64,000 nucleotides of DNA from Halomonas salipaludis (GCF_002286975.1 NZ_NSKB01000003.1:124001-188000); one strand, 5' to 3'; positions 18,460 through 29,618 are shown, counted from the stretch's first letter. The notes: generated by a model not told the origin, from the sequence alone. Numbers and translations are program-made.

Positions 18460-19347
18460 ATGGATATCTTCGGTGTGCCCATTCAGGCCCTGATGGGTCA
18501 GCTCATGCTGGGTATCGTCAACGGCTCCTTCTATGCCGTCCTGAGCCTCGGCCTGGCGATCATCTTCGGCGTGCTAAAGATCGTCAATTTTGCCCACGGC
18601 GCCTTCTTCATGCTGGGCGCCTTCACCGCCTTCCTGCTGGCCCAGCACCTCGGCGCCAACTACTGGACCACTCTGCTGGTGGCACCGCTGGCCGTCGCGC
18701 TGTTCGGCATGCTGTTCGAGTGGCTGTTCCTGCGCCGGCTGTATGGCCTCGACCCGATCTACGGCCTGCTGCTGACCTTCAGCCTGGTGCTGGTGCTTGA
18801 GGGTGGTTTCCGGGTCGCCTTCGGCTCCTCCGGCCAGCCCTTCGCCACCCCCGAGGCGCTGCGCGGCACCCTCAACCTGGGCTTCATGATCCTGCCCATG
18901 TATCGCGGCTTCGTGATCGTCGCGGCGCTGCTGGTGTGCCTGGTGACCTGGTTCGTGATCGAACGCACCTCGCTGGGCGCCAACCTGCGCGCCGCCACCG
19001 AGCGCGCCGAGCTGACCCAGGCCTTCGGCATCAACGTGCCGCGGCTGGTGACTCTGACCTACGGCGTCGGCGTCGGCCTGGCGGCGTTTGCCGGGGTGCT
19101 CGCCGCACCGATCTTTCACGTCAATCCGTCGATGGGCTCAAGCCTGGTGATCATCATCTTCGCGGTAGTGGTCATCGGCGGGTTGGGGTCGATCATGGGC
19201 GCCATCGTCACCGGCCTGGGGCTGGGCGTGGTGGAAGGCTTCACCCGGGTGTTCTACTCGGAGTTCTCCTCGACCATCGTATTTCTGGTCATGGTGCTGG
19301 TGCTGCTGCTGCGACCGGCCGGCCTGTTCGGCCGAGAGGAGGGCTGA
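18460..19347 (+). CDS. Branched-chain-amino-acid-type ABC transporter permease 1 (LivH-like)
   Basis: 295 aa with about eight hydrophobic segments. LivH landmarks are LGLAIIFGVLKIVNFAHGAF near the N-terminus, ERTSLGANLRAATERAEL (EAA-like loop touching the ATPase) and the Gly-rich VVIGGLGSIMGAIVTGL. It forms the inner-membrane channel with the LivM protein, whose gene starts 2 bases after this stop. Confidence 0.94.
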   Translation: MDIFGVPIQALMGQLMLGIVNGSFYAVLSLGLAIIFGVLKIVNFAHGAFFMLGAFTAFLLAQHLGANYWTTLLVAPLAVALFGMLFEWLFLRRLYGLDPIYGLLLTFSLVLVLEGGFRVAFGSSGQPFATPEALRGTLNLGFMILPMYRGFVIVAALLVCLVTWFVIERTSLGANLRAATERAELTQAFGINVPRLVTLTYGVGVGLAAFAGVLAAPIFHVNPSMGSSLVIIIFAVVVIGGLGSIMGAIVTGLGLGVVEGFTRVFYSEFSSTIVFLVMVLVLLLRPAGLFGREEG

Positions 19348-19349
19348 CC

Positions 19350-20348
19350 ATGCAACTGCGCTCTCTGACCTGGCCACTGCTGATCATCGGCCTGTTGGCG
19401 CTGCTGGCGGTGCCCTTCTTCCCGCAGCTGGTGTACTCGGTGTTCATCATGAAGACGCTGTGCTTCGTGCTGTTCGCCTGCGCCTTCAACCTGCTGCTGG
19501 GGCACACCGGCATCCTCTCCTTCGGCCATGCCGCCTTCTTCGGTAGCGGCGCCTATGTCACCGGCCAGTTGGTCAAGGCCTACGGCGTGCCCACCGAACT
19601 GGGAATTCTTGCCGGCGGCCTGGTCGCGGCGCTGCTAGGGGCAGTGATCGGCGCCCTGGCGATTCGCCGCAGCGGCATCTATCTGGCGATGATCACCCTG
19701 GCGATATCACAGCTGGTGTTCTTCTTCTTTCTGCAGGCGCCTTTCACCGGCGCCGAGGATGGGCTGCAGCGGATTCCCCGCGGCACCTTCCTCGGCGTGA
19801 TCGACCTCAACAACGATACCGCCCTCTACTACGTGGTGCTGGGCATCGTTGGCGCCGGCTTGTGGGTCGTGTGGCGCACCGTCAATTCACCCTTCGGCCA
19901 GGTAATGCGGGCAATCCGCGAGCACGAGCCGCGGGCCATCTCGCTGGGCTATCCGGTGGCGCGCTACAAGGTGCTGGTGTTCGCCCTCTCCGCGGGCCTC
20001 TCCGGCATCGCCGGCTCGCTCAAGGCGATCATCTTCCAGCTGGCAGCACTCTATGACGTGCACTGGCATACCTCCGGCGACGTCATCCTGATGACCCTGC
20101 TGGGCGGCATGAACACCGTGTTCGGCCCGGCCGTGGGCGCGGCCATCGTCTCCACCCTCAACCACTACCTGGACCCGTTCGGCGCCTGGGTCACGGTGAT
20201 CATCGGCGTGGTGTTCATGACCTGCGTACTGATGTTCCGCCAGGGCGTGGTGGGCGAGCTAGGCAAGCTGCTGGCGTCACGTCGACCGCCCACAGCGCCG
20301 CCTGACACGACGCCTCACGCCAGCGCCCGTGCCGATAGCCATCACTGA
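19350..20348 (+). CDS. Branched-chain-amino-acid-type ABC transporter permease 2 (LivM-like)
   Basis: 332 aa from ATG 19350; GAGGAGGG lies within the end of livH and the genes are 2 bases apart. LivM landmarks: [23 protein letters not shown] in the N-terminal half (in parts), [20 protein letters not shown], and the loop [18 protein letters not shown]. The last ~25 residues ([20 protein letters not shown]) are a polar tail. The next gene follows with a strong AAGGAGG, so the operon continues into the metabolic genes. Confidence 0.94.
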   Translation: MQLRSLTWPLLIIGLLALLAVPFFPQLVYSVFIMKTLCFVLFACAFNLLLGHTGILSFGHAAFFGSGAYVTGQLVKAYGVPTELGILAGGLVAALLGAVIGALAIRRSGIYLAMITLAISQLVFFFFLQAPFTGAEDGLQRIPRGTFLGVIDLNNDTALYYVVLGIVGAGLWVVWRTVNSPFGQVMRAIREHEPRAISLGYPVARYKVLVFALSAGLSGIAGSLKAIIFQLAALYDVHWHTSGDVILMTLLGGMNTVFGPAVGAAIVSTLNHYLDPFGAWVTVIIGVVFMTCVLMFRQGVVGELGKLLASRRPPTAPPDTTPHASARADSHH

Positions 20349-20382
20349 ACCTTACTCGAACCACACAACCAAGGAGGCCAGC

Positions 20383-21210
20383 ATGGCCCAACTCGATAGA
20401 ACCACCCTGATGGCGCGCTTTCGCGACATGGCCGCCCGCGGCCAGCCAATCATCGGCGGCGGCGCCGGCACCGGCATCTCGGCCAAGTGCGAAGAGGCCG
20501 GCGGCATCGACCTGATCGTGATCTACAACTCCGGGCGCTACCGCATGGCCGGCCGCGCGTCATCTGCCGGCCTGCTGGCCTACGGCAATGCCAACCAGAT
20601 CGTCCAGGAGATGGCGCTGGAGGTGTTGCCGGTGGTCAAGCACACCCCGGTGCTGGCCGGCGTCAACGGCACCGATCCCTTCGTGATCATGCCCAAGCTG
20701 CTGCGCGAGCTGAAGGATCTGGGTTTCTCGGGGGTGCAGAACTTCCCCACCGTGGGCCTGATCGACGGCACCTTCCGCGTCAGCCTGGAGGAGACCGGGA
20801 TTACCTACGCCGACGAGGTGGAGATGATCCGCCAGGCCCATGAGATGGACATGCTGACCACGCCTTATGTGTTCTCCGCCGAGGAGGCGGTGGCGATGAC
20901 CGAGGCCGGCGCCGACATTATCGTCGCGCACATGGGGGTCACGGTGGGCGGCACCATCGGCGCCGCCTCGGCCAAGACCCTCGACGAGTCGGTACGGCTG
21001 ATCGATGAGTGGGCAGCGGCGGCACGCGCGGTGCGCGACGACGTGCTGGTGCTGTGCCACGGCGGGCCCATCGCCACCCCCGAGGACGCCGCCTATGTGA
21101 TGCGCGAGAGCCAGCAGTGCCACGGTTTCTACGGCGCCTCGAGCATGGAACGACTGCCCACCGAGATCGCGCTCACCGAGCAGATCCGTCAGTTCAAGGC
21201 CATTGCATAA
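20383..21210 (+). CDS. PEP hydrolase-like TIM-barrel protein, paralogue 1 (Tm-1 C-terminal-domain family)
   Basis: 275 aa from ATG 20383 with AAGGAGG six bases upstream. Hallmarks of the TIM-barrel signal-transduction/PEP hydrolase-like family (PF09370): [59 protein letters not shown] and [13 protein letters not shown]. The family is distantly related to PEP mutase/isocitrate lyase barrels. The same domain forms the C-terminal half of the tomato Tm-1 protein. The reaction is not established. It is closely similar (roughly two-thirds identity by eye) to the protein at 22931-23764. It follows livM in the same operon. Confidence 0.88.
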   Translation: MAQLDRTTLMARFRDMAARGQPIIGGGAGTGISAKCEEAGGIDLIVIYNSGRYRMAGRASSAGLLAYGNANQIVQEMALEVLPVVKHTPVLAGVNGTDPFVIMPKLLRELKDLGFSGVQNFPTVGLIDGTFRVSLEETGITYADEVEMIRQAHEMDMLTTPYVFSAEEAVAMTEAGADIIVAHMGVTVGGTIGAASAKTLDESVRLIDEWAAAARAVRDDVLVLCHGGPIATPEDAAYVMRESQQCHGFYGASSMERLPTEIALTEQIRQFKAIA

Positions 21211-21356
21211 GTAAGCTAAGGCCACTGCTGTTAGCGAGGGACGCTGGCGGCAGGTCGAAAAGGAAGTGTCCGGCCTGCCGGCAGATCAGTCACGAGCGGT
21301 GCAACCATGCAGTCGCCCTGAAGATATCGCCATAAACATAAAATAAGGAGCACACC

Positions 21357-21791
21357 ATGACCCGCGTCTATGTCAGTGCCGTCATGCCGATCAGCCTGGA
21401 GCAAGCCTGGCGCGTGCTGCGCGACTTCAACGGGCTGCCCGACTACCACCCGTTCTTCGCCAAGAGCTATATCGAGGACGGCAAGCCCGCCGACCAGCTC
21501 GGTTGCGTGCGCCACTTCCACGACCACGACGGCAATGCCATCCGCGAGGAGCTGCTGTCGCTCTCCGACCGCGAGCACCTGTGCTGCTACCGTATCCTCG
21601 ACGCCCCGGCGCTGCCGGTGCGCGGCTATGTCTCGGAGATGCGCCTCAAGCCGATCACCACCAGCGGCCACTGCTTCGGCGAATGGTGGGCGGAGTTCGA
21701 GGTCGACGACGCTGACCATGATGACGTGGTGCAGCGCGTTACCGACACCTTCCGGCTGGCCTTCGAAGGCGCGGCGGAAGTCGGCCGCTAG
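21357..21791 (+). CDS. SRPBCC-family (START/polyketide-cyclase-like) protein
   Basis: 144 aa. Reads as a helix-grip fold: N-terminal strand RVYVSAVMPISLEQAWRVLRDF, then GLPDYHPFFAKSYIEDG, and a C-terminal helix VVQRVTDTFRLAFEGAAEVG. Such domains bind hydrophobic or aromatic ligands or catalyse cyclisation or dehydration. Here, inside an operon of Tm-1-like proteins and importers, it may act on or carry the imported compound. ATAAGGAG precedes ATG 21357. The 146 bases before it contain no gene. Confidence 0.82.
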   Translation: MTRVYVSAVMPISLEQAWRVLRDFNGLPDYHPFFAKSYIEDGKPADQLGCVRHFHDHDGNAIREELLSLSDREHLCCYRILDAPALPVRGYVSEMRLKPITTSGHCFGEWWAEFEVDDADHDDVVQRVTDTFRLAFEGAAEVGR

Positions 21792-21800
21792 GAGGCGCTT

Positions 21801-22934
21801 ATGCAACCCATCGCCTATCTGATCGGCACCTGCGACACCAAGGCCACCGAACTGCGCTACCTGCGCGAGCGGTTGCAGGCCGCCGGCGTGGACAGCTGCA
21901 TCGTCGACGTCGGCACCCAGGGTGACGACCAGGGCGTTGCCGACATCAGCGCCGCCGAGGTCGCCGCCTGCCACCCCGAGGGGGCCGCCGCGGTGTTCGT
22001 CAACGACCGCGGCCGCGCGGTGGCGGCCATGGCCGAGGCGCTGCGCGAGCTGGATATCGGCGTGCCCAAGCTGCTGGTCTCGACCATCGCCTCCGGCAAC
22101 GTCGCGCCCTACGTCGGCCCCAGCGACATCGCCATGCTCTACTCGGTCACCGACGTGGCCGGCCTCAACCGCATCTCGCGGCGGGTGCTGGGCAACGCTG
22201 CCCACGCCCTGGCCGGCATGCTGCGCGAACGCATTCCGGCGATTGCCGACGACAAGCCGGCCATCGGCCTGAGCATGTTCGGCGTCACCACCGACTGCGT
22301 GAACCGGCTCTGCGAGAGCCTCGAGGCCGACTACGACTGCCTGGTGTTCCACGCCACCGGCACCGGCGGGCGCTCGCTGGAGAAACTCGCCAATAGCGGC
22401 ATGATCGAAGGCCTGCTGGATGTCACCACCACCGAGATCTGCGATCTGTTCATGGGTGGCGTGTTCAGTGCCGGCGATTCGCGACTCGATGTCGTCGCGC
22501 GAACCGCGCTGCCTTACGTCGGCTCGGTGGGCGCGCTGGACATGGTCAACTTCGCCGGCCTCGAGTCCGTCCCCGAGCGCTATCGCCAGCGCCTGCTCTA
22601 CGAGCACAACCCGCAAATCACGCTGATGCGCACCACCGCCGAGGAGAACGCGCGCATGGGGCGCTGGATCGGCGACAAGCTCAACCGCAGCCGCGGACCC
22701 GTGCGCTTCCTGCTGCCCGAGGGCGGCGTCTCGGCGCTGGACGCTCCAGGCCAGCCCTTCCACGACCCAGCGGCCGACGCCGCGTTGTTCGAGGCGCTGG
22801 AGCAGACCGTCGAGCAGACCCCCGAGCGACAGCTGATTCGCTCGCCCCATCACATCAATGACCCGGCCTTCGCTGCACAGCTGGTCGAGCAGTTCCGCGA
22901 GGTCATGGCAACACGTTCAAGGAGCACACATTGA
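21801..22934 (+). CDS. Tm-1-like ATP-binding protein (UPF0261)
   Basis: 377 aa. UPF0261/Tm-1-like domain along its length: [20 protein letters not shown] at the N-terminus, a Gly-rich [13 protein letters not shown] stretch, [28 protein letters not shown] and a C-terminal [20 protein letters not shown]. In tomato Tm-1 this domain is the N-terminal half and binds nucleotide; bacterial homologues have unknown substrates. TAGGAGG lies upstream of ATG 21801. The stop overlaps the TTG start of the next gene (a PF09370 protein), mirroring the domain order of Tm-1. Confidence 0.9.
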   Translation: MQPIAYLIGTCDTKATELRYLRERLQAAGVDSCIVDVGTQGDDQGVADISAAEVAACHPEGAAAVFVNDRGRAVAAMAEALRELDIGVPKLLVSTIASGNVAPYVGPSDIAMLYSVTDVAGLNRISRRVLGNAAHALAGMLRERIPAIADDKPAIGLSMFGVTTDCVNRLCESLEADYDCLVFHATGTGGRSLEKLANSGMIEGLLDVTTTEICDLFMGGVFSAGDSRLDVVARTALPYVGSVGALDMVNFAGLESVPERYRQRLLYEHNPQITLMRTTAEENARMGRWIGDKLNRSRGPVRFLLPEGGVSALDAPGQPFHDPAADAALFEALEQTVEQTPERQLIRSPHHINDPAFAAQLVEQFREVMATRSRSTH

Positions 22935-23764
22935 AGAAGTGGAATCGAGAAGCGCTGATGACGCACTTCCAGGCCATGGTGGCACGCGGCGAGCCCATCG
23001 TCAGCGGCGGCGCCGGCACCGGCCTGTCGGCCAAGTGCGAGGAAGCCGGTGGCATCGATTTGATCGTGATCTATAACTCCGGCCGCTACCGCATGGCCGG
23101 GCGCGGCTCGCTGGCCGGGATCATGCCCTATGGCAATGCCAACGAGATCGTCAAGGAGATGGCCCGCGAGGTGCTGCCGGTGACCCAGAAGACCCCCGTC
23201 CTGGCCGGCGTCTGCGGCACCGACCCCTTCGTGTTCATGGAACCCTTTCTGGCCGAGCTCAAGGCGATGGGCTTCGCCGGCGTGCAGAACTTCCCCACCG
23301 TGGGCCTGATCGACGGCACCTTCCGCGCCAACCTGGAAGAGACCGGCATGAGCTACGCCCTGGAAGTGGAGATGATTCGCCAGGCCCGCGAGGCCGGGCT
23401 ACTCACCACGCCCTACGTGTTCAGCGCCGAGGACGCCCATGCCATGACCGAGGCCGGCGCCGACATCATCGTTTGCCATATGGGGCTGACCACCGGCGGC
23501 AGCATCGGCGCCGAGACCGCCATGAGCCTGGACGACTGCGTCGACGCCATCAACGACTGGGCGGCGGCGGCCAGGGCCGTGCGTGACGACATTATCGTGC
23601 TCTGCCACGGCGGCCCGATTGCCGACCCCGAGGACGCCGAATACGTCCTCGCGCGCTGCCCCGGGTGTCACGGCTTCTACGGCGCCTCGAGCATGGAGCG
23701 CCTGCCCACCGAGCGTGCCCTGACCGAGCAGACACGAGCCTTCAAGAACGTTCGCCGGGGCTGA
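22931..23764 (+). CDS. PEP hydrolase-like TIM-barrel protein, paralogue 2 (Tm-1 C-terminal-domain family)
   Basis: 277 aa, TTG start at 22931 with AAGGAG upstream and a 4-base overlap with the Tm-1-like gene. Same motifs as paralogue 1: [56 protein letters not shown]. Differences are concentrated in [12 protein letters not shown] (versus [11 protein letters not shown]), [10 protein letters not shown], and the [14 protein letters not shown] segment, compatible with a different partner or substrate. Translational coupling with the UPF0261 protein suggests a stable complex equal to a split Tm-1. Confidence 0.88.
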   Translation: MKKWNREALMTHFQAMVARGEPIVSGGAGTGLSAKCEEAGGIDLIVIYNSGRYRMAGRGSLAGIMPYGNANEIVKEMAREVLPVTQKTPVLAGVCGTDPFVFMEPFLAELKAMGFAGVQNFPTVGLIDGTFRANLEETGMSYALEVEMIRQAREAGLLTTPYVFSAEDAHAMTEAGADIIVCHMGLTTGGSIGAETAMSLDDCVDAINDWAAAARAVRDDIIVLCHGGPIADPEDAEYVLARCPGCHGFYGASSMERLPTERALTEQTRAFKNVRRG

Positions 23765-23802
23765 TTTTCCATGTGCTTCAACAACCATTGGGAGGTGTGG
23801 CA

Positions 23803-24660
23803 GTGAACACCTTCTACTTCCTGACCCTTAACGGCCTGACCATGGCGGCGCTGCTGTTCATCATGGCCAGCGGCCTGACCCTGGCCTTCGGGCTGATGCG
23901 CGTGGTCAACCTGGCCCACGGCGCCTTCTATCTGCTGGGTGGCTATGTCGGTGTCCAGGTGATTCGCGACACCGGTAGCCTGACGCTGGGTCTGCTGGCC
24001 GGCGGTGCCATCGCCCTACTGGTCGGCCTGCTGATGGAGCGTTTCCTGCTCCAGCGGGTACGCGGCCTGGACCTCTCCGAGGCGCTGCTGACCATCGCCG
24101 TGGGGCTGATCATCGCCGACGCCCTACTGGTGATCTACGGCGGGCAGCCGGTCAGCCTGCCGTTGCCCCGCGAACTGCGCGCACCGGTGGACCTGGGCGT
24201 GATGATGTACCCCTACTTCCGGGTGCTGATCATGATCTTTGCCGTGCTGCTGGGCATCGTACTGTGGCTGGTGATGACCTATACCCGCCTCGGCGCCGCC
24301 ATCCGCGCCGGCGTCGATGATCGCGAAACCGCCATGTCACAGGGCATCAACGTGCCGCTGCTGTTCGGCGGCGTGTTTGCCGTGGCCAGCTTCCTGGCCG
24401 GGGTGGCCGGCGTGGTGGGCACCTCCTATATGTCGCTGACCCAGGGGCTCGACGTGCGGGTGCTGATGCTCTCGCTGGTAGTGATCATCATCGGCGGCAT
24501 GGGCTCGCTCAAGGGGGCCGCGGTCGGCGCGCTGATCACCGGCATGGTGTCGAGCTTCGCCACCGGCTACCTGCCGCAGTTCGCGCTGTTCTTCCTGTTC
24601 CTGCCGATGACGCTGATCCTGGTCTTTCGCCCCCAGGGCCTGTTCGGGAGGGCTGCATGA
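23803..24660 (+). CDS. Branched-chain-amino-acid-type ABC transporter permease 3 (LivH-like, second system)
   Basis: 285 aa, GTG start at 23803 with GGGAGGTG upstream. LivH landmarks: ASGLTLAFGLMRVVNLAHGAF, TRLGAAIRAGVDDRETAMSQG (ATPase-contact loop) and IIIGGMGSLKGAAVGALITGM. It overlaps the following LivM gene by 4 bases (ATGA). It belongs to a second complete importer with gene order H-M-J-G-F, unlike the first system. Confidence 0.93.
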   Translation: MNTFYFLTLNGLTMAALLFIMASGLTLAFGLMRVVNLAHGAFYLLGGYVGVQVIRDTGSLTLGLLAGGAIALLVGLLMERFLLQRVRGLDLSEALLTIAVGLIIADALLVIYGGQPVSLPLPRELRAPVDLGVMMYPYFRVLIMIFAVLLGIVLWLVMTYTRLGAAIRAGVDDRETAMSQGINVPLLFGGVFAVASFLAGVAGVVGTSYMSLTQGLDVRVLMLSLVVIIIGGMGSLKGAAVGALITGMVSSFATGYLPQFALFFLFLPMTLILVFRPQGLFGRAA

Positions 24661-25631
24661 AACGCGAATACCTGCTTATCCTGGTGATTATCGCCGCACT
24701 GGTGGCCTGGCCGCTGTTGATGGGCAACTACGCGGTGTCCCAGGCCAACCGGGCGATGATCTACGCCCTGGCGGCGCTGAGCTTCTCACTGCTGGCCGGC
24801 CGGCTGGGCTGGTTCTCGCTGTGTCAGACCACCTTTGCCGGCATCAGCGGCTATAGCGTCGCCATTCTCGGCGTGCGCTATGGCCTGCCCTTTCCGCTGG
24901 TGGTGCTGCTGGCGCTGCTGTTGACCACCTTCAGCGCGGTGATCTTCGGCCTGCTGACGGTGCGCTCACGCAAGGTCAGCTTCCTGATGCTGACCCTGGC
25001 GCTGGGGCAGATGGTCTGGGCGCTGTCGTTCCAGTGGGTCGACGTCACCGGTGGCTACAACGGCATCGCCGGGGTGCGCCTGCCGGTCTATGGCGGTATC
25101 GACCTCAACGATACCCGGGTCTTCTATGTGCTGGTCACCACGGTCACGGTGGCGATCTTCCTCGCCATGTGGCGCCTCTACCGCTCGCCCTTCGGACTGC
25201 TGCTGCTGGGCATACAGGAGAACGAACAGCGCATGCGCGCGCTCGGCCATCCCGTCGCCCTGGCCCGCTTCAGCGCTTTCGTGCTGGCGGGCGCCATTGC
25301 CGGCGTGGCGGGGGTCTTCCTGGTCTATGACATGGGCATCATGTCGCCGTCACCGCTGGGGCTCGGGCACGCCGTATGGGTGCTCACCGCCGCGGTGCTA
25401 GGCGGCTATCGCAGCCTGCTGGGCCCGGCGCTTGGGGTGGCCGTGCTGATTACCCTGGAAACCCTGGTCGCTCAGTACACCGACCGCCACATGATGGTGA
25501 TCGGTGTGGTGCTGCTGCTCTCGATTCTGCTGATGCCGCGTGGGCTGGCAGAGGTATTCGAGCAGCGTTTCACGCGCAAGTCGAAGCCCCAGGCTTGTGT
25601 GACAACAACAACCCGAGGAGAAGAGCCATGA
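24657..25631 (+). CDS. Branched-chain-amino-acid-type ABC transporter permease 4 (LivM-like, second system)
   Basis: 324 aa with about ten hydrophobic segments. LivM features: LAGRLGWFSLCQTTFAGISGY in place of the usual LLxGxxGxxSLGHAAF, a loop GIQENEQRMRALGHPVALAR for ATPase contact, and a basic tail (EQRFTRKSKPQ). ATG 24657 lies in the livH stop; the stop at 25631 overlaps the receptor start, so the whole set is translationally coupled. Confidence 0.92.
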   Translation: MKREYLLILVIIAALVAWPLLMGNYAVSQANRAMIYALAALSFSLLAGRLGWFSLCQTTFAGISGYSVAILGVRYGLPFPLVVLLALLLTTFSAVIFGLLTVRSRKVSFLMLTLALGQMVWALSFQWVDVTGGYNGIAGVRLPVYGGIDLNDTRVFYVLVTTVTVAIFLAMWRLYRSPFGLLLLGIQENEQRMRALGHPVALARFSAFVLAGAIAGVAGVFLVYDMGIMSPSPLGLGHAVWVLTAAVLGGYRSLLGPALGVAVLITLETLVAQYTDRHMMVIGVVLLLSILLMPRGLAEVFEQRFTRKSKPQACVTTTTRGEEP

Positions 25632-26867
25632 AGTACGCCAAGACGCTCATCGTAAGCAGCATATCCGCCCTGGCGGTAGGCGCCACCGCCCACCTGCAGG
25701 CCGACGACACCCTACGCATCGGCGTGATCGGACCCACGACCGGGGTGTTCTCCTTCTTCGGCGAGCAGCAGCGCATGGGCGTTGAGCTGGCCCAGGAGGA
25801 GCTCGCCGAGCGACTGGAGGCGCTCAATATCGAGGTCGAGTTCTACGACTCCCAGGGCGACGCCGAGACCACCGTCGACCGGCTGCGGGCCATGCAGTCC
25901 CGCGACGACGTCGACCTGGTGATCGGGCCGGTGCTCGGCGGTACCGGCCTGGCCGGACTGGAGTGGGCCAAGGGCTCCGGCATGCCGACGGTGATCTCCT
26001 ACTCGGCCCCCGAAGACATCACCATGCGCGACCGCGCCGAGAACGTGGTGCGCGCCGGCTGGACCGGTGCCCAGCCGATGTTCGCCTTCGGCGAGTACGT
26101 TGCCGAGGAGCTGAGCCACCAGCGTATCGTCATGGTCGGGCAGGACTACTCCTTCCCCTACAACCAGCTGGGCGGCTTCCTCAAGGGCTTCTGCGCCGCG
26201 GGCGGGGAGTCGGTGGAGCGCATCTGGCACCCCACCGGCACCTCGGACTACAGCTCGATCCTGGCGACCCTGCCGGACGGCGATGCGCTGCTCTACAACG
26301 GCGCCGGCAGCGACGGCCTGGCGTTCTTCCAGCAGTACTACGACTTCGGCATCGACGCGCGCATGCCGCTACTCGGCGGCTCCAATTTCTTCGCCGTGGG
26401 CGACCTGCCGGAGATGGGCGAGCAGGCCATCGGCGGCCTCTCGGCGCTGCAGTATGCCGAAGGTCTGGAGAGCGACAACTTCCAGGCGTTCCGCGACGCC
26501 TTCTGGGCGATGCACGGCGACGAGGTCATGCCGCTGGCACCGGCCGAGCACGGCTATGTGGCCTTCAAGATGGCGGTGAATGCCTTCGAGAGCGCCAACG
26601 GCGGCGACCGCGACGCCGTGATTGCCGCACTGCGCGAGACCGAGATGCCGGATGCGCCGCGCGGCCCCTTCCATCTCGACGACTACGGCAACCCGGTGCA
26701 GAACATCTACATCAATGAGGTGCAGGAAGTCGACGGCCGCCTGGTCAATGTGCCGATCGAGACCTACGAGAACGTCAGCCAGTTCGGCCCCTTCGAGGCC
26801 GAGGAGTACCTCGCCGGCGAGCCCGACAGCCGCGACTTCCCGCCCGGCAACTGCTCGGACCCTTACT

Positions 26868-26875
<8 letters not shown>
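25628..26875 (+). CDS. ABC transporter substrate-binding protein 2 (HAAT family)
   Basis: 415 aa from ATG 25628 with GAGGAGAAG upstream. Signal peptide to about SALAVGATAHLQA. Type I binding-protein fold: LRIGVIGPTTGVFSFFGEQQ, then ETTVDRLRAMQSRDDVDLVIG and MVGQDYSFPYNQLGGFLKGF. Unlike the first system the receptor gene lies between permease and ATPase genes, without a hairpin, and overlaps both neighbours. The residues around the expected ligand pocket differ from receptor 1, so the two systems probably take up different compounds. Confidence 0.91.
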
Positions 26876-27624
<749 letters not shown>

Positions 27625-27632
<8 letters not shown>

Positions 27633-28341
27633 AACAGTGATAAGTGTCGAACGACTCGAGGCCCACTACGGCCTGGGCCTGGCACTGCAGGACCTCAACT
27701 TCCGCGTCGGCAAGGAGTGCGTGGCGATCATGGGCCGCAACGGGGTGGGCAAGACCACCCTGGCGAGGGCGCTGATGGGGCTCGATCCGCCCCAGGCACG
27801 CGGCTCGGTGGAACTGCTCGGCCAGCAGGTGCTCGGCTGGCCGCCGCAGCGTATCGCCCATCTGGGGGTCGGCTACGTGCCCCAGGGGCGGCGTCTGTTT
27901 CCTTCGCTCAGCGTCGACGAGCACCTACAGCTGAACGCCCGCAAGGGCCCCGCCGGGCAGCAGTGGTCAGCTAGCCGGGTGTTCGAGCTGTTTCCCTCGC
28001 TGGGCCGACGGCGCCGCGCCTATGGCGACCAGATCTCCGGCGGTGAGCGCTCGATGCTGGCCATCGGCCGGGCCCTGGTCACCAACCCGGGCTGCCTGAT
28101 CCTCGACGAGCCGACCGAGGGCCTGGCACCGGCCGTGGTCGAGGACGTGGCGCTGAGCTTGAAGGAGCTGAGCCGCGAGGGGGTGGCGGTGCTGCTGATC
28201 GAGCAGAACGTCAAGGCCGCGGTGATGGCGGCCGATCGCGCCTACTTCATGTCGGAGGGCCAGATCGTGCATGAGACCGCCGGCGGCGAGTCGATGTCCG
28301 ACGAGGCGACGCTGGGGCGCTATCTCGGTGTCTCGGTCTAG
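27625..28341 (+). CDS. Branched-chain-amino-acid-type ABC transporter ATPase 4 (LivF-like, second system)
   Basis: 238 aa from ATG 27625, overlapping the LivG-like gene by 8 bases. Walker A GRNGVGKTT, LivF-type GYVPQGRRLFPSLSVDEHLQ, signature ISGGERSMLAIGR, Walker B CLILDEPTEGLAP and LIEQNVKAA. Last gene of the long operon 17144-28341. No clear terminator follows; the DUF3820 gene starts 69 bases later. Confidence 0.93.
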
Positions 28342-28409
28342 GCGGCGATGGCCTTGTGGCGTGAGGCATCGTAGAGTGGCGGCGATTCAACCATCGAGGA
28401 CCGCCGCCG

Positions 28410-28616
28410 ATGCACCCCGAGGACCTGCAGACCCTGGTCAGGATGAAAATGCCCTACGGCAAGTACGCCGGGCGCCTAATCGCCGATTTGCCTGGCCCCT
28501 ACCTGGCCTGGTTTGCCCGCGAGGGATTCCCCGCCGGCGAACTCGGTCGGCTACTGCAGCTGATGCACGAGATCGACCATAACGGACTAAGTGAACTGCT
28601 CGACCCCCTGCGTTAG
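28410..28616 (+). CDS. DUF3820-family small protein
   Basis: 68 aa. The sequence MPYGKYAGRLIADLPGPYLAWFAREGFP is the signature of DUF3820 (a family named after a Pseudomonas quorum-sensing-regulated protein), and the length fits. Biochemical function is unknown. It is an isolated small gene between the ABC operon and a convergent TauE-type gene. Confidence 0.85.
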   Translation: MHPEDLQTLVRMKMPYGKYAGRLIADLPGPYLAWFAREGFPAGELGRLLQLMHEIDHNGLSELLDPLR

Positions 28617-28641
28617 GAGGGTGCCTACAAAAGGGCTGCAC

Positions 28642-29448
28642 TCACGCCGTGGAGACCGTGTAGACCATCTGCGCGGCGAGGATCACCAACATCACCGCGA
28701 ACACCCGCTTGAGGGTCGCCACCGGCAGGCGGTGGGCAAGCCGTGCCCCCATGGGGGCGGTGAGGATGCTCAGCGGCGCCATCAGCAGCAGCGCCGGCAG
28801 GTAGACGTAGCCCAGCGCCGCGCTAGGCAGGCCCGCCACCCCCCAGCCGTTGATCAGGTAGCCCATCGCCCCGGCCAGGGCGATGGGTAGCCCCACCGCC
28901 GCCGAGGTGCCAATGGCGTGCTGGACCTTGATGTTGCACCAGGTGAGAAACGGTACGGTCAGCGCCCCGCCGCCGATCGCCACCAGCGCCGAGATAGCGC
29001 CGATGCCGGCACCCGCCGCGCTGACCCCGAGCGGGCCCGGCAGGCCCCGCGTCGGCTTGGGCTTGAGGTTGACCAGCATCTGCGCCGCCATCAGCAGCAT
29101 GAAGCAGGCGAAGAAGATCGCCAGCCCGCGGGTGGGGATCAGCGCCGCGACGAAGGTCGCCAGGAAGGTCCCGGCCAGGATGCCTGGGGTGATATAGCGC
29201 ACCACCTGCCAGCGCACCGCGCCGTGGCGGTGGTGCGAGCGCAGGCTCGACAGCGACGACGGCACGATGGCGGCCATCGAGGTGCCCAGCGCCAGGTGGG
29301 CGAGGTGCTCGTGGGGCACGCCCTGCAGCACGAACAGCGAGGTCAGCACCGGCACCATGATGCCGCCGCCGCCGATTCCCAGCAGCCCGGCCATCAGGCC
29401 GACGAAACCGCCCAGCGCCATATAGGCCAACCACCAAACGAGATCCAA
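28642..29448 (-). CDS. TauE/SafE-family membrane permease
   Basis: 268 aa with about eight hydrophobic segments and two TauE repeats: the first with GLLGIGGGGIMVPVL near 20-35, the second with SALVAIGGGALTVPFL near 155-170. TauE/SafE proteins export sulfite, sulfoacetate or related organic anions. Start is TTG at 29448 with AGGAGTGAGACC upstream. It is divergent from the 29619 gene. No sulfur metabolism gene is next to it, so the substrate is open. Confidence 0.9.
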   Translation of the reverse strand: MDLVWWLAYMALGGFVGLMAGLLGIGGGGIMVPVLTSLFVLQGVPHEHLAHLALGTSMAAIVPSSLSSLRSHHRHGAVRWQVVRYITPGILAGTFLATFVAALIPTRGLAIFFACFMLLMAAQMLVNLKPKPTRGLPGPLGVSAAGAGIGAISALVAIGGGALTVPFLTWCNIKVQHAIGTSAAVGLPIALAGAMGYLINGWGVAGLPSAALGYVYLPALLLMAPLSILTAPMGARLAHRLPVATLKRVFAVMLVILAAQMVYTVSTA

Positions 29449-29618
29449 GGTCTCACTCCTTATCAGGCACTGTCCGGCACCTGCCTGCTCTCAGCCAAAG
29501 CTGGCTAGTGTAGAGCAAAAACGCGCCGCGCTGGGACGCACACAATGTCTGGCTTCCCCCGGCGACGCGGATTGCTTACCGTGGGACGCATCGACCACGA
29601 GCGACCCACGAGGCTTCC

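Noticed and set aside
21231-22853. 540-aa minus-strand frame opposite the Tm-1-like gene
   Set aside because: Shadow frame; the plus strand is a conserved family with operon overlaps.
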